The notes under the pieces: model-generated | The model's input: the letters and a program-made list of their open reading frames with translations, nothing else | Database searches by the model: none | Told to the model about the DNA's origin: nothing | Position numbers and translations under genes: made by a program | Assembly (NCBI GenBank): GCA_900552335.1 | Contig: URZL01000017.1 | Span: forward strand, 1-15,646 | Direction of reading: 5' to 3' | Length of the DNA stretch: 15,646 bases | Source of the DNA: an uncultured Mycoplasmatota bacterium | GTDB lineage: Bacteria; Bacillota_I; Bacilli_A; RF39; UBA660 | In this document: positions 1 through 7,583 of the stretch, in pieces | Layout of the letters: each line of letters begins with the position of its first letter | How positions within the stretch are numbered: the stretch's first letter is position 1

Positions 1-22
1 TTTGTATTTTCCTATTCTTCAT
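1..22 (-). CDS. Possible 5' end of a gene running off the left edge
   Basis: The minus strand from position 22 reads ATG then codons for KNRKIQ to the window edge, with an in-frame ATG 12 bases earlier (start 34). It lies downstream of promoter cassette copy 1, so a gene is expected here, but neither ATG has a convincing ribosome binding site. The AGGAAAA stretch at about 7-13 could instead be the binding site of a start codon just beyond the edge. The visible residues do not match the MKKGFTL start of the other cassette-driven genes. Only the expectation of a gene is reasonable; the exact start is a guess. Confidence 0.2.
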
Positions 23-80
23 ACAGTTTATCATATTAAAATTCAAATGTAAACTATAGCATTACATTTAAATTTTTAAA

Positions 81-205
81 AAGAGGTATTTAAAATACCC
101 CCCCCCCGTTTACAAATAGCAAACACCAAAAAATTCACTATCTACAAACTATATTACTATTTTTATTTACATATCTATCTTATCAAAAATCTTATAACTT
201 TTCAA
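81..205 (-). promoter_or_regulatory. Promoter-leader cassette, copy 1 (C10 tract)
   Basis: This is a diverged copy of the cassette found upstream of both complete prepilin-like genes, with about 20 differences over about 125 bp. Conserved parts are the -35/-10 pair (177-205), a 37-bp block identical in all three copies (138-174), the inverted repeat GTTT(A/G)C-N5-G(C/T)AAAC (108-124), ten consecutive C at 98-107, and the hairpin GGTATT-TAA-AATACC (86-100). Homology stops at about 81, before the ribosome binding site and gene start seen in the other copies. The cassette starts 3 bp beyond the sufB stop codon and points left, so it should drive a gene outside the window. Confidence 0.8.
177..205 (-). 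promoter_or_regulatory. Sigma-A-like promoter of cassette copy 1
   Basis: Minus strand: -35 TTGAAA (200-205), 17-bp spacer, -10 TAAGAT (177-182). The -35 hexamer and spacer length are the same in the two other cassettes although the spacer sequence differs, which supports function. Confidence 0.6.
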
Positions 206-208
206 TTA

Positions 209-1519
209 TTAAAAATAATTTTTTAACAAATGATTTAATTCTACAGCATATTCCATTGGTAATTCTTCTTTAAATTTATCTAAAAAGCCCATTATAATCA
301 ATTCTTTTGCTTTTTCTTCATTAATTCCTCTTGTCATTAAATAGAATAGATTTTCTTCACTAATCTTAGAAACAGTTGCTTCATGAAGTAAAGAGGAAGT
401 AGAATTTTCAATAATATTAGTTGGAATAGTATCACTTTTAGAAACTTCATCTAGCAAAATAGTATCACATTTAATTGTACTTTTAGAATATTCCGCATCT
501 TTTACAATTTTAACTAGGCCTCTATAAGTGGCATTTCCACCTTTTAAAGCAATCGATTTACTAATAATATTACTCTCTGTCTCTGGATATAAGTGTATCA
601 TTTTAGCACCAGTATCTTGAATTTGATTGGTTGTAGCAACAGCAATACTAATACAATTTCCTTTAGCCCTTTTTCCATTTAAAATGCAAGCAGGATATTT
701 CATGTTGATGCCTGAGCCAATATTACCATCAATCCATTCCATTAAGCCATCCTCTTCTACAATAGCTCTTTTAGTAACTAAATTATAAACATCTGTAGAC
801 CAGTTTTGAATTGTTGTATAACGACATTTTGCATTTTTTTTCACATAGATTTCTACCACTGCTGCATGTAAAGAATCACTCGTATAAGTAGGAGCAGTAC
901 ATCCTTCCATATAATGTAAAGAACTATTTTCGTCAACAATAATAATGGTTCTTTCAAATTGTCCCATATTTCTACTGTTAATTCTAAAATAACTCTGTAA
1001 TGGTCGATCAATGGTTGTATTTTTAGGTACATAAATAAAAGTACCTCCACTCCATACAGCGCCATTTAAAGCCGTATATTTATTTTCATCATATTTTACT
1101 AAATGATTAAAGTATTCCTTAAATAATTCTGGATATTTTTGTAAAGCTGTATCAGTCGAACAAAAAATAACATTTTTCTCTTCTAATTCTTTAATCATAT
1201 TATGATAAACAACTTCACTTTCAAACTGAGCACCAACACCGTCCAAATATTTTTTCTCAGAGTCAATTAACCCAACATGTTCAAAAGTTTCTTTTGCTTC
1301 TTTATCTACTTTAGACCAATCATTTTCAATCTTATCACTAATTCTTTTATAATAAGTAATCAAATCAAAGTTTAAATGAATTTCAGGGCCAAAATTAGGA
1401 TTTCCTAACTCTTTAAATTTCTGATAAGATTTTACTCTAAAATCAGTCATCCATTCAGGTTCTTTTTTTATTTCTGATATTTTCTTTACAATATCTTCAT
1501 TAAGATTTTTATATTCCAT
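209..1519 (-). CDS. sufB: SufB, Fe-S cluster scaffold subunit
   Basis: SufB (436 aa) is the scaffold component of the cytosolic SUF system. With SufC and SufD it assembles Fe-S clusters from sulfur delivered by SufS/SufU. The family signature is clear: the WSGG segment (156-159), EGCTAPTYTSDSLHAAVVE (205-223), the KCD segment with Cys351 and HEA with Glu380 (matching the E. coli Cys405 and Glu434 region), and the C-terminal ELPMEYAVELN (419-429). Length is slightly below the roughly 465 aa typical of Bacillus. The start has a strong site, AGGGGTG, lying across the sufU stop codon, and the intergenic gap is 10 bases, so the two genes are co-translated. sufC, sufD and sufS are not next to it. 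No terminator follows; promoter cassette copy 1 begins 3 bp after the stop. Confidence 0.96.
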   Translation of the reverse strand: MEYKNLNEDIVKKISEIKKEPEWMTDFRVKSYQKFKELGNPNFGPEIHLNFDLITYYKRISDKIENDWSKVDKEAKETFEHVGLIDSEKKYLDGVGAQFESEVVYHNMIKELEEKNVIFCSTDTALQKYPELFKEYFNHLVKYDENKYTALNGAVWSGGTFIYVPKNTTIDRPLQSYFRINSRNMGQFERTIIIVDENSSLHYMEGCTAPTYTSDSLHAAVVEIYVKKNAKCRYTTIQNWSTDVYNLVTKRAIVEEDGLMEWIDGNIGSGINMKYPACILNGKRAKGNCISIAVATTNQIQDTGAKMIHLYPETESNIISKSIALKGGNATYRGLVKIVKDAEYSKSTIKCDTILLDEVSKSDTIPTNIIENSTSSLLHEATVSKISEENLFYLMTRGINEEKAKELIIMGFLDKFKEELPMEYAVELNHLLKNYF

Positions 1520-1529
1520 AACATCACCC

Positions 1530-1955
1530 CTACTTTTTTATTTTATTTACTACTTTTTCAAATCCCCACCAAGGTAAAAGAGCACATTTTTTTCGATTTG
1601 GTTGTTTGTAAATATCATCATAAACAGCGGATTCTTCTAATATGTCCTCATCATAAGATTCTTCATTAATCATTTGATTAAAATTCTTATAAATTTCAAT
1701 TGCTTCTTCTAAAGTTTTTCCTATTAGCGTATGTATCATAATCGAAGTAGAACTTGTACAAATAGCGCATGCTTCCCCATCAAATCTGGCATCCACAATC
1801 TTATTATTTTCTACTTTAACCATTAGATTAATTTCATCAATACAAGATTCATTATTTGTATTTACCAATATATAACTATCATCATCTATTAAACCTCTAT
1901 TAACAGGATTTTGATAATGTTCTAAAATGACTTCTCTTTTAACATTTTGATCCAT
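1530..1955 (-). CDS. sufU: SufU, zinc-dependent sulfurtransferase partner of SufS
   Basis: SufU (141 aa) accepts persulfide sulfur from the cysteine desulfurase SufS and passes it to SufBCD; in Gram-positive bacteria it is an IscU-like Zn protein. The zinc/sulfur ligands are all present: Cys38 and Asp40 (CID, where most homologues have CGD), Cys63 in GEAC, and Cys124 in KKCALLPW. The N-terminal VILEHYQNPVNRG is the usual family opening. It precedes sufB by 10 bases as a two-gene operon. Its upstream neighbour is spoVS, not sufS, so the canonical sufCDSUB order is broken here. The 88-bp upstream gap has only weak hairpins and no promoter I could call confidently. The ribosome binding site is GGTGAT. 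Confidence 0.93.
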   Translation of the reverse strand: MDQNVKREVILEHYQNPVNRGLIDDDSYILVNTNNESCIDEINLMVKVENNKIVDARFDGEACAICTSSTSIMIHTLIGKTLEEAIEIYKNFNQMINEESYDEDILEESAVYDDIYKQPNRKKCALLPWWGFEKVVNKIKK

Positions 1956-2043
1956 AATATCACCAATAATAGTTTAACACTCATATTTATAAAAAACAAG
2001 AAAAACGCTATATGAAACACTCTATTTCAAAAGAAAAAGAGAC

Positions 2044-2304
2044 TTATCTAGCCTCTACAATTAATTTAATAGCCGTTCTTTCATCTCCATCAATTACAAT
2101 ATCAGTAAAAGCTGGAATACAAACTAAATTTTTGCCAGATGGTGCGACAAAACCCCTCGCAATAGCAATTGCTTTAATTGCTTGATTAAGTGCTCCAGCT
2201 CCAATTGCTTGAATTTCTACCATTCCTTTTTCTCTAAATACATTAGCTAATGCTCCTGCTACTGAATTGGGGTTTGATTTAGAACCAACTTTAAGTGTTT
2301 CCAT
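2044..2304 (-). CDS. spoVS: SpoVS, stage V sporulation protein S
   Basis: This 86-aa protein is almost colinear with Bacillus SpoVS: SNPNSVAGALANVFREKG, EIQAIGAGALNQAIKAIAIA, RGFVAPSGKNL, IPAFTDI and DGDERTAIKLIVE. SpoVS is a small Alba-fold, probably nucleic-acid-binding protein. Its loss in B. subtilis affects septation control and coat/spore maturation. Homologues also occur in bacteria that do not sporulate, so by itself it does not prove sporulation. The only plausible upstream AGGA lies about 14 bases before the ATG, which is unusually far. A terminator of the preceding gene ends about 40 bases upstream, so the gene is probably transcribed on its own. A TTGACA falls inside that terminator's loop, without a well-spaced -10. 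Confidence 0.95.
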   Translation of the reverse strand: METLKVGSKSNPNSVAGALANVFREKGMVEIQAIGAGALNQAIKAIAIARGFVAPSGKNLVCIPAFTDIVIDGDERTAIKLIVEAR

Positions 2305-2343
2305 AATTATTTAATCATTCCTTTCTACAGTAATATATATGTA

Positions 2344-2374
2344 AAAAAGAAAAAAAAGATGTCAATACCATCTT
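2344..2374 (-). terminator. Intrinsic terminator of the 2373-3194 gene
   Basis: On the minus strand, AAGATG, a 7-base loop and CATCTT are followed by a run of eight T. The 5' arm overlaps the stop codon of the upstream gene. Confidence 0.75.
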
Positions 2375-3194
2375 AATAAATTTTATTATTTTCAGATTGT
2401 TTTACATAATCCAAATAGATTTTATCTAAAGTTTTAGAAGATAATGGTAAATTTTGATATTTATTTTTATCTCTAAATATATAGGGGCTAGATACAGTAT
2501 TACTTAAAAAATCATTAACTTCTTCTTTTTCTGGGTTTTCATCTATCAAAAAATTCATCATATCAACTTGAATTTTATCCAAAGAGCTTTGACCCTGTTT
2601 AGAAAAACGAACTTTCATATTACGATTTGCTTCTTCATTCATTTTTCTAAATAAACTTCCTTGTTTAACAGATTTATCTCTAATTGTTTGAGTTATGATT
2701 TCTGGTTTTTTTTGAAAAAAAGCTTTTTGTAAAGTTGCTACATCAAATATTCTACAGAATAAATTAGCATACACATATTCATCTGATTCAAAATATTCTT
2801 GACTTCTATTTTCTTGCGTAATATTGATTGTTAACATTTCACGAAAGCCTTTGTTTAATGCTTCATACAAATTACTTCCAAAACCACTTGTTTTAGTTTT
2901 ACTATCATAAAAAGATATTTGAAGAACCATATCCATAAACAAATTTTTAGGATTGATATCTGATCGTTCTAAATACTTCTTATTGACAATAATAGTATTA
3001 CTTAAACCATTATATCTGTAATCATCTATACTATCATCAAAAGTACTAGCAAATTCAATAGTAACACCACTAATTCTATTTTGTACTTCATGAACATCAA
3101 GAAATTCATCTAATGGAGCTACCTCTTCCATTCTAAGTGTTAATCTCTCATAATTTCTTTGAATACTTTGTTTTATTTCATCTAGGTTTTGCAT
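2373..3194 (-). CDS. Hypothetical protein with degenerate peptidase-like core
   Basis: I do not recognise this 273-aa protein with certainty. The start at 3194 (MQNLDEIKQS) is preferred over a Met nine codons upstream because TAGGTGAT sits just before it while the earlier ATG has no site. Residues about 85-94 (LFMDMVLQIS) followed by GFGSNLYEALNKGFREMLT (about 104-122) resemble the layout of zinc-peptidase-like proteins of low-GC bacteria, where an HExxH helix is followed by a conserved glutamate helix in a GLNEGFTE-like context. Here the HExxH positions read MDMVL, so a hydrolase activity is unlikely if the comparison is right. There is no signal peptide or membrane helix. It is bounded by its own terminator and a divergent intergenic region, so it is probably monocistronic. 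Confidence 0.8.
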   Translation of the reverse strand: MQNLDEIKQSIQRNYERLTLRMEEVAPLDEFLDVHEVQNRISGVTIEFASTFDDSIDDYRYNGLSNTIIVNKKYLERSDINPKNLFMDMVLQISFYDSKTKTSGFGSNLYEALNKGFREMLTINITQENRSQEYFESDEYVYANLFCRIFDVATLQKAFFQKKPEIITQTIRDKSVKQGSLFRKMNEEANRNMKVRFSKQGQSSLDKIQVDMMNFLIDENPEKEEVNDFLSNTVSSPYIFRDKNKYQNLPLSSKTLDKIYLDYVKQSENNKIY

Positions 3195-3512
3195 ATTATC
3201 ACCTATAAGTAATTTTACCATATTTTAATTAGAATTGCTATATAAAATATTTAAAAATATAATAATAAAATATGAAAATTCATATATAAAATTAAATTTC
3301 ACCCTTAATTAGGATTTAAATTTTTAAAGAATTTAGTAGAATTTAACCATTTGAAATATCATAATAACTTCTTGATGATACTTATCGTTTTTAGTTATGT
3401 ATAACAATGCTTAACAATTTGCTCATTTTAGAAATAAATACAATGATGTTTTCAATTCATATGACAAAAAGAGCTTTTTAATATATAATATACAAAAGCA
3501 GGAGATGATTTT
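3195..3512. other. Divergent intergenic region
   Basis: This extremely AT-rich 318-bp gap lies between two divergently transcribed genes. A good promoter for the plus-strand gene lies at 3461-3489. For the minus-strand gene many TATA-like strings occur (about 3240-3290) but no pair with a credible -35. No ORF, RNA gene or strong hairpin was seen. Confidence 0.6.
3461..3489 (+). promoter_or_regulatory. Sigma-A-like promoter for the 3513-4808 gene
   Basis: -35 ATGACA (3461-3466), 17-bp spacer, consensus -10 TATAAT (3484-3489), followed by a leader of about 15 bases with the ribosome binding site GGAGATG. Confidence 0.7.
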
Positions 3513-4808
3513 ATGAATAGAGTACACATTATTTATGATGAAAATAACAATAAAAGAGAAATTGAAACTAGAAATTATCTGATATATTTTCTGAAGTTTG
3601 CCGGTATCATTGTCAGTGCTGGTCATGAACGTACAAATTTTGTATTTTATCCATTTGAAATTAATGAAAAAGTTAATAAAAATATATTTAAAAACTATGA
3701 TGCTAGTATAATAATTACCAATTATAAATACCAGGATACAACTTTAGGGCAAAATGTCATAGAAGAAAAATTAGAGCCAAATGAAAGTACCTTTCAATTT
3801 GTAGAAAAGATACTTTTAGACTTAAATTCCAAAGGTGTTTTGATAGCAGATGAATTAAACGAATTAAAAAAAATGTTAGAAATTTATGAAAAAGATCAAG
3901 TATTTAAATTACTAAACAAGTGTGAATTTTCTTTTCCCTCTAAAGTAAATTTTACTGAAGTATTCTCTCATCTATGTGAAGCAAATACTCAAAAAGAAAA
4001 TATGCCTTATCAATATCATAATAGATGGGGTCAATTGTTTATTATATATCATTATTGTAATTGGCAAAATCAATTAGGGGACAATCTTTCATTTTATCAA
4101 GAAGATTTTTTAGAACAAATGGAATTATTTAAAAAAAATGCAAATGAAATTTGGAAAAAGCAAGCAGATTATTTGATTGGACTTTTTAAATGGAACATAG
4201 TTAGTCATAAGGAAAACGCTATAAATTTGTTTATATCATCTTTAAAATATGATTCAAAGTATTACAACCCTGATATTATAATGACATTAGCAAGGTGTTA
4301 TCAGCAAAAAAAAATAACAGAAACCTCTAGGTTGATCCATCAAATTGCAGTTACAGTGAATCCGTTTGATTATCATTCTTGGTATGGTCTTGGTGTTGAC
4401 TTTTATAAAGATGGTGAATTGAAACAATGTTATTATAGTTTCGATAATGTTCTTAAAATATTGAATTATCCTTTGGTTGCTAAATCTTTAAGTCCTAACG
4501 AAATAAGAGCATTAATTTTTACTCTCTATCAAATTAGCTTGAAATTTTCTAAACGTTTTAAAGGACTACTTTATCAGAATTTTGCAATAAAATTAAATTT
4601 GGTAGAACAATCTATTGAAAATTCAAGATGGCTTTGTGAAACGAATGAAGAATTTTTATTGTTGCAGAAAAAATTATATGAACTTACACCATTTTACGAG
4701 CTTTATACAGTGATGAACAACAATAAAGCGTACGGCACTATAAAAGAAAATGATTATACTAAAAAGTTAGAATTGATAACTCATTTAAAAAAATTCAATA
4801 ACGAATGA
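3513..4808 (+). CDS. Hypothetical protein with TPR-like C-terminal half
   Basis: This 431-aa protein is not recognised. The N-terminal 110 residues look like a small alpha/beta domain: strand RVHIIYD, helix, strand GIIVSAG, later ASIIITNY. Residues about 135-420 are nearly all helical. The stretch from about 220 to 345 (ADYLIGLFKW, INLFISSLKYD, IIMTLARCYQQKK, WYGLGVDFYKDGELKQCYYSF) has the spacing of TPR-type repeats, a protein-interaction scaffold. There is no signal peptide or transmembrane segment. The start has GGAGATG 6 bases upstream and a near-consensus promoter, and the gene ends at a strong terminator, so it is a single-gene unit. Sensor/scaffold or conflict-system roles are possible, but nothing in the sequence decides. 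Confidence 0.85.
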   Translation: MNRVHIIYDENNNKREIETRNYLIYFLKFAGIIVSAGHERTNFVFYPFEINEKVNKNIFKNYDASIIITNYKYQDTTLGQNVIEEKLEPNESTFQFVEKILLDLNSKGVLIADELNELKKMLEIYEKDQVFKLLNKCEFSFPSKVNFTEVFSHLCEANTQKENMPYQYHNRWGQLFIIYHYCNWQNQLGDNLSFYQEDFLEQMELFKKNANEIWKKQADYLIGLFKWNIVSHKENAINLFISSLKYDSKYYNPDIIMTLARCYQQKKITETSRLIHQIAVTVNPFDYHSWYGLGVDFYKDGELKQCYYSFDNVLKILNYPLVAKSLSPNEIRALIFTLYQISLKFSKRFKGLLYQNFAIKLNLVEQSIENSRWLCETNEEFLLLQKKLYELTPFYELYTVMNNNKAYGTIKENDYTKKLELITHLKKFNNE

Positions 4809-4831
4809 AATTTTTAAAGCAATAAAATACG

Positions 4832-4857
4832 AAAAAATCTCCTTTTGGAGATTTTTT
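4832..4857. terminator. Bidirectional intrinsic terminator
   Basis: A perfect 11-bp stem (AAAAAATCTCC / GGAGATTTTTT) with a TTTT loop and T-runs in both directions. It serves the plus-strand gene ending at 4808 and the convergent minus-strand 50-aa gene, whose stop codon overlaps it. Confidence 0.9.
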
Positions 4858-5008
4858 ACATCATATCTTCTAGCGCATTATCTACTTTTTTCATTTTCGA
4901 ATTCATAAATTGATCTACTTTTTTCATCATTGGTTTACTATATTTTTGATATGCCAAAACGGCCCCTGCACCTATACCCATAAGCGCTAAATTTTTTGTA
5001 AATTTCAT
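4856..5008 (-). CDS. Small 50-aa membrane-anchored hypothetical protein
   Basis: The ORF has a very good ribosome binding site (AGAGGGTGAT) ahead of its ATG. The product starts MKFTKNLALMGIGAGAVLAY, a single glycine/alanine-rich hydrophobic helix (about residues 5-20), then a charged amphipathic tail (YQKYSKPMMKKVDQFMNSKM...). This resembles small YtxH-like membrane proteins in layout, but no family is assigned. The tail carries a near repeat, MKKVDQFMN and MKKVDNALE, encoded by two copies of a 15-bp direct repeat 30 bp apart. It follows recD2 by 51 bases on the same strand with no terminator between, so it is probably the last gene of that unit. Confidence 0.75.
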   Translation of the reverse strand: MKFTKNLALMGIGAGAVLAYQKYSKPMMKKVDQFMNSKMKKVDNALEDMM

Positions 5009-5059
5009 ACAATCACCCTCTTGCTAAAAAATATGATTCTTTGTACGTACATTAATAGA

Positions 5060-7285
5060 TTAATCATTTTCATTCATTTTATACATAGAAACTAATAAAT
5101 TTTTTAAATTTGTTTTTCTTACATTTTCATTGGTATTATGAATTCCCTCCATAAAAGCATTTGGCTCACCCAATAAAATTAATTTTCTTTTAGCTCTAGT
5201 AATTCCCGTATAAATTAACTTTTTATAAAGCATTCTATAGTAACTTCTACAAATAGGCATGACTACCAAATCAAATTCACTACCTTGAGCTTTATGAATA
5301 CTCGTAACAAATCCATGTTTTATCTTATTAAAATCTTTTGGAATATATTTTACACAAGAAAAATCATATGTTACATAAATTTCATTTTTTTTACTTTCAC
5401 TTTCTTTTTCCGAAATTATTTTAGTGATAACACCGATATCGCCATTAAAAACATTTTCATCAGGCATATTAACCAATTGTAAAATTTTATCACTTTCTCG
5501 ATAGGTAACATCCCCTACTTTTATTTCTTTTTTCTCATCGTTAGGTGGATTAAAAATATCTTGTAATTCTTTATTTAAGGAATCAATACCATTAATTCCT
5601 GCATACATAGGAGCCAGTATTTGAACTTCTCTATAGGAGTATCCTTTTTCTACTAGTTTCATAGCTAAAAGTTTTAAATTAGAAACAATATTTTCCTTTG
5701 TACATCTCAAAAAAGTATAATCATCTTTTTGTTGCAAAAATTCATCAGTTAATTCATCATTTTTAATATCAGCGGCTAAAACAGGAATATAAGACTCTTC
5801 ACTTTGTCTATAAATCATTTCCAAATTAATGGTATCAATTACTTCACTATCAATTAAATCTTTCAATAGATTTCCGGGGCCAACACTTGGTAATTGATTA
5901 TAATCCCCTACTAATACTAGCTTAATATTTGGCAATAATCCTTTTAATAAGGATGCAAATAAAGAAACATCTATCATACTGACTTCATCCACAATAATTA
6001 AATGACTAAAATCAGGATTATTTTCATCTACCATAAAACAGTTATTATCTTTATTCCATTTTAAAAAGCGGTGAATGGTAGAAGCTGGATAATTCGTTGA
6101 TTCACTCATTTTTTTGCTTGCTCTACCTGTCGGAGATAATAAAGCTAGATTAGAAATCAATTGTTCTTCATTATAATGATGAATTCCAGCATACAGTTCT
6201 ACAATTCCTTTAATAATGGTAGTTTTTCCGGTTCCAGGTCCTCCTGTAATAATTGTTATATTATTTTCTAAAGCTTTTTTTATGGCTTTTTCCTGTTCTA
6301 TATTATATTGTATCCCATTTTCTTTTTCTAATACTTCTATATATTGATCTATTTTTTTATTTGGTGTTTTTTCTTTATTTAATAATAATTGTATTTTGTT
6401 TTTAATATATATTTCTGATTCGTAAATATCCATTAAAAAATATTTATCATCTTCCTTTTTTACTTTTCCTTGATACCTTAGTTCATCCAAATATAAAACT
6501 ACATCCTCAGAATATAAGTTGATTTTTAATAATTGAGAAGCTTCTAAGATAATTTCTTCTAATAAAAAATAAGTATTTCCTGTCTTAAACGTTAATCCTT
6601 TTAAAGCAGCATATATCCCCGCTTTAATTCTTCTTTCATCATCATCTGGTATTTCCAACTTGAGACGAACCATATCAATTTTTGAAAAAGGGATTTCTAA
6701 ATCATCTAACAGCGTATAAATATTATGTTCAATATTCATAATAGTATTTTGTTTATATAAATTGTAAATAACTAAAGCTTCTTTTAAATTAAATCCTAAC
6801 TCTGATAAATAAATCACTGTTTTATGACTTTCTTCATATCTATTTAATGTTTCAAAAATGATGTTTGCTTTTTTTTCTGTCATTTTTGGAACTAACATTA
6901 AATCTTCTTTATTAGATAATATTCTTTCTAAAGTATTAGTTCCTAATGTTTCTACAACAGATTTTGCTAAAGAAGGACCTATTCCTTTAAATAAATCACT
7001 ACTTAAAAATTCAATAATCCCATCTTTATCTTCTGGAAGAACACGCTCATACTCAGACACATTATACTGTAATCCATATTTTGGATGTTCCACTACTTCT
7101 CCTTTTAAAATATAGGTATCATCTTCTACCATAGAAGTAAAATAGCCTGTAAAAGTTATGGTTTTATTTAAATAATATTCTAATTCTTTTATATTTGTTT
7201 CCTTTATTTTAAATAAACCAACTAAATATCCGTTTTCTGTTTTAAATATTTGTTTGGTATAAATTCCTTTTATGTATTCTTCCAT
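5060..7285 (-). CDS. recD2: RecD2-like ATP-dependent DNA helicase
   Basis: RecD2 is a 5'-to-3' SF1B helicase acting in replication-fork maintenance and repair, in bacteria without the full RecBCD partnership. This 741-aa protein has the family's full length and motif order. An N-terminal OB-like region and helix-hairpin-helix (LFKGIGPSLAKSVVETLG, about 98-115) come first. Walker A is TGGPGTGKTT (about 347-356), motif II DEVS (433-436), motif III GDYNQLPSVGPGNLL (460-474), motif IV YRQ (492-494), motif V TSIHKAQGSEFD (about 661-672) and motif VI YTGITRAK (692-699). The start at 7285 (MEEYIKGIY) is chosen over a Met four codons earlier because GGTGGT lies before it. An extended -10 promoter lies upstream, divergent from the coat genes. 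A 50-aa gene follows. Confidence 0.95.
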   Translation of the reverse strand: MEEYIKGIYTKQIFKTENGYLVGLFKIKETNIKELEYYLNKTITFTGYFTSMVEDDTYILKGEVVEHPKYGLQYNVSEYERVLPEDKDGIIEFLSSDLFKGIGPSLAKSVVETLGTNTLERILSNKEDLMLVPKMTEKKANIIFETLNRYEESHKTVIYLSELGFNLKEALVIYNLYKQNTIMNIEHNIYTLLDDLEIPFSKIDMVRLKLEIPDDDERRIKAGIYAALKGLTFKTGNTYFLLEEIILEASQLLKINLYSEDVVLYLDELRYQGKVKKEDDKYFLMDIYESEIYIKNKIQLLLNKEKTPNKKIDQYIEVLEKENGIQYNIEQEKAIKKALENNITIITGGPGTGKTTIIKGIVELYAGIHHYNEEQLISNLALLSPTGRASKKMSESTNYPASTIHRFLKWNKDNNCFMVDENNPDFSHLIIVDEVSMIDVSLFASLLKGLLPNIKLVLVGDYNQLPSVGPGNLLKDLIDSEVIDTINLEMIYRQSEESYIPVLAADIKNDELTDEFLQQKDDYTFLRCTKENIVSNLKLLAMKLVEKGYSYREVQILAPMYAGINGIDSLNKELQDIFNPPNDEKKEIKVGDVTYRESDKILQLVNMPDENVFNGDIGVITKIISEKESESKKNEIYVTYDFSCVKYIPKDFNKIKHGFVTSIHKAQGSEFDLVVMPICRSYYRMLYKKLIYTGITRAKRKLILLGEPNAFMEGIHNTNENVRKTNLKNLLVSMYKMNEND

Positions 7286-7303
7286 TTTTACCACCATATT
7301 AAA

Positions 7304-7312
7304 ATTATATCA
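7304..7312 (-). promoter_or_regulatory. Extended -10 promoter of recD2
   Basis: TGATATAAT on the minus strand (TG-N-TATAAT) lies about 20 bases before the chosen start. The -35 region is poor (TACAAA at 17 bp), as is common for extended -10 promoters. Confidence 0.5.
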
Positions 7313-7376
7313 AATTTTTCACTTATTTTGTATAAATTCCAAACAGTTACTCATTATAATTTTGAAAGGAGTTTTT

Positions 7377-7574
7377 ATGGAACAAGTACCAAATATAATT
7401 TCAACAAAAGATTTAGCTTATCTAACAGATATTTTTTCATGGAATTATACTGCTAGTAAAGAAGCTCATCATTTTTTTGAAATAACAGAAAATCAAGAAT
7501 TGAAGGATGTTTTTCATGATGTATATTCTATTCATAGAGAAATTTGTGAAGATGTGTTAGATATTTTAGAATAG
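7377..7574 (+). CDS. Small CotF-like spore coat protein
   Basis: A 65-aa, all-helical protein starting MEQVPNIISTKDLAYLTDIF. The start has GAAAGGAG five bases upstream. A longer reading from 7272 has no ribosome binding site and an implausible hydrophobic extension. The pattern ISTKDL..L.D.F.WNY.ASK..HHF and the terminal hydrophobic helix resemble the short partners of CotF-type coat proteins in Firmicutes, small ferritin-like bundles. The stop codon overlaps the ribosome binding site of the next CotF-family gene, so the pair is one operon. A TATAAT lies at 7355-7360 without a sigma-A -35, which would suit a sporulation sigma factor, but that is a guess. Confidence 0.75.
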   Translation: MEQVPNIISTKDLAYLTDIFSWNYTASKEAHHFFEITENQELKDVFHDVYSIHREICEDVLDILE

Positions 7575-7583
7575 GAGGATTTT

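Noticed and set aside
98..107. C10/G10 tracts as G-quadruplexes
   Set aside because: A single G-run does not supply the four separate G-tracts of a standard intramolecular quadruplex; slippage or spacing roles fit better.
204..226. Hairpin AATTATT-AAA-AATAATT followed by T's at the sufB end
   Set aside because: The T-run follows only in the plus direction, where no gene ends. On the sufB strand it lacks a T-tract.
853..1065. Antisense-frame ORFs inside sufB, recD2, the prepilin-like genes, thrS and the flippase
   Set aside because: They are shadows of strongly supported genes, without ribosome binding sites or recognisable proteins.
2373..3221. Use of the most upstream ATG for several genes (3221, 7297, 8935, 10213, 12139)
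   Set aside because: In each case a good ribosome binding site lies just before a later ATG, and the earlier ATG has none or has it at impossible spacing.
5045..5053. Palindrome GTACGTAC between recD2 and the small gene
   Set aside because: Short, without a T-run or repeated occurrence; likely chance.
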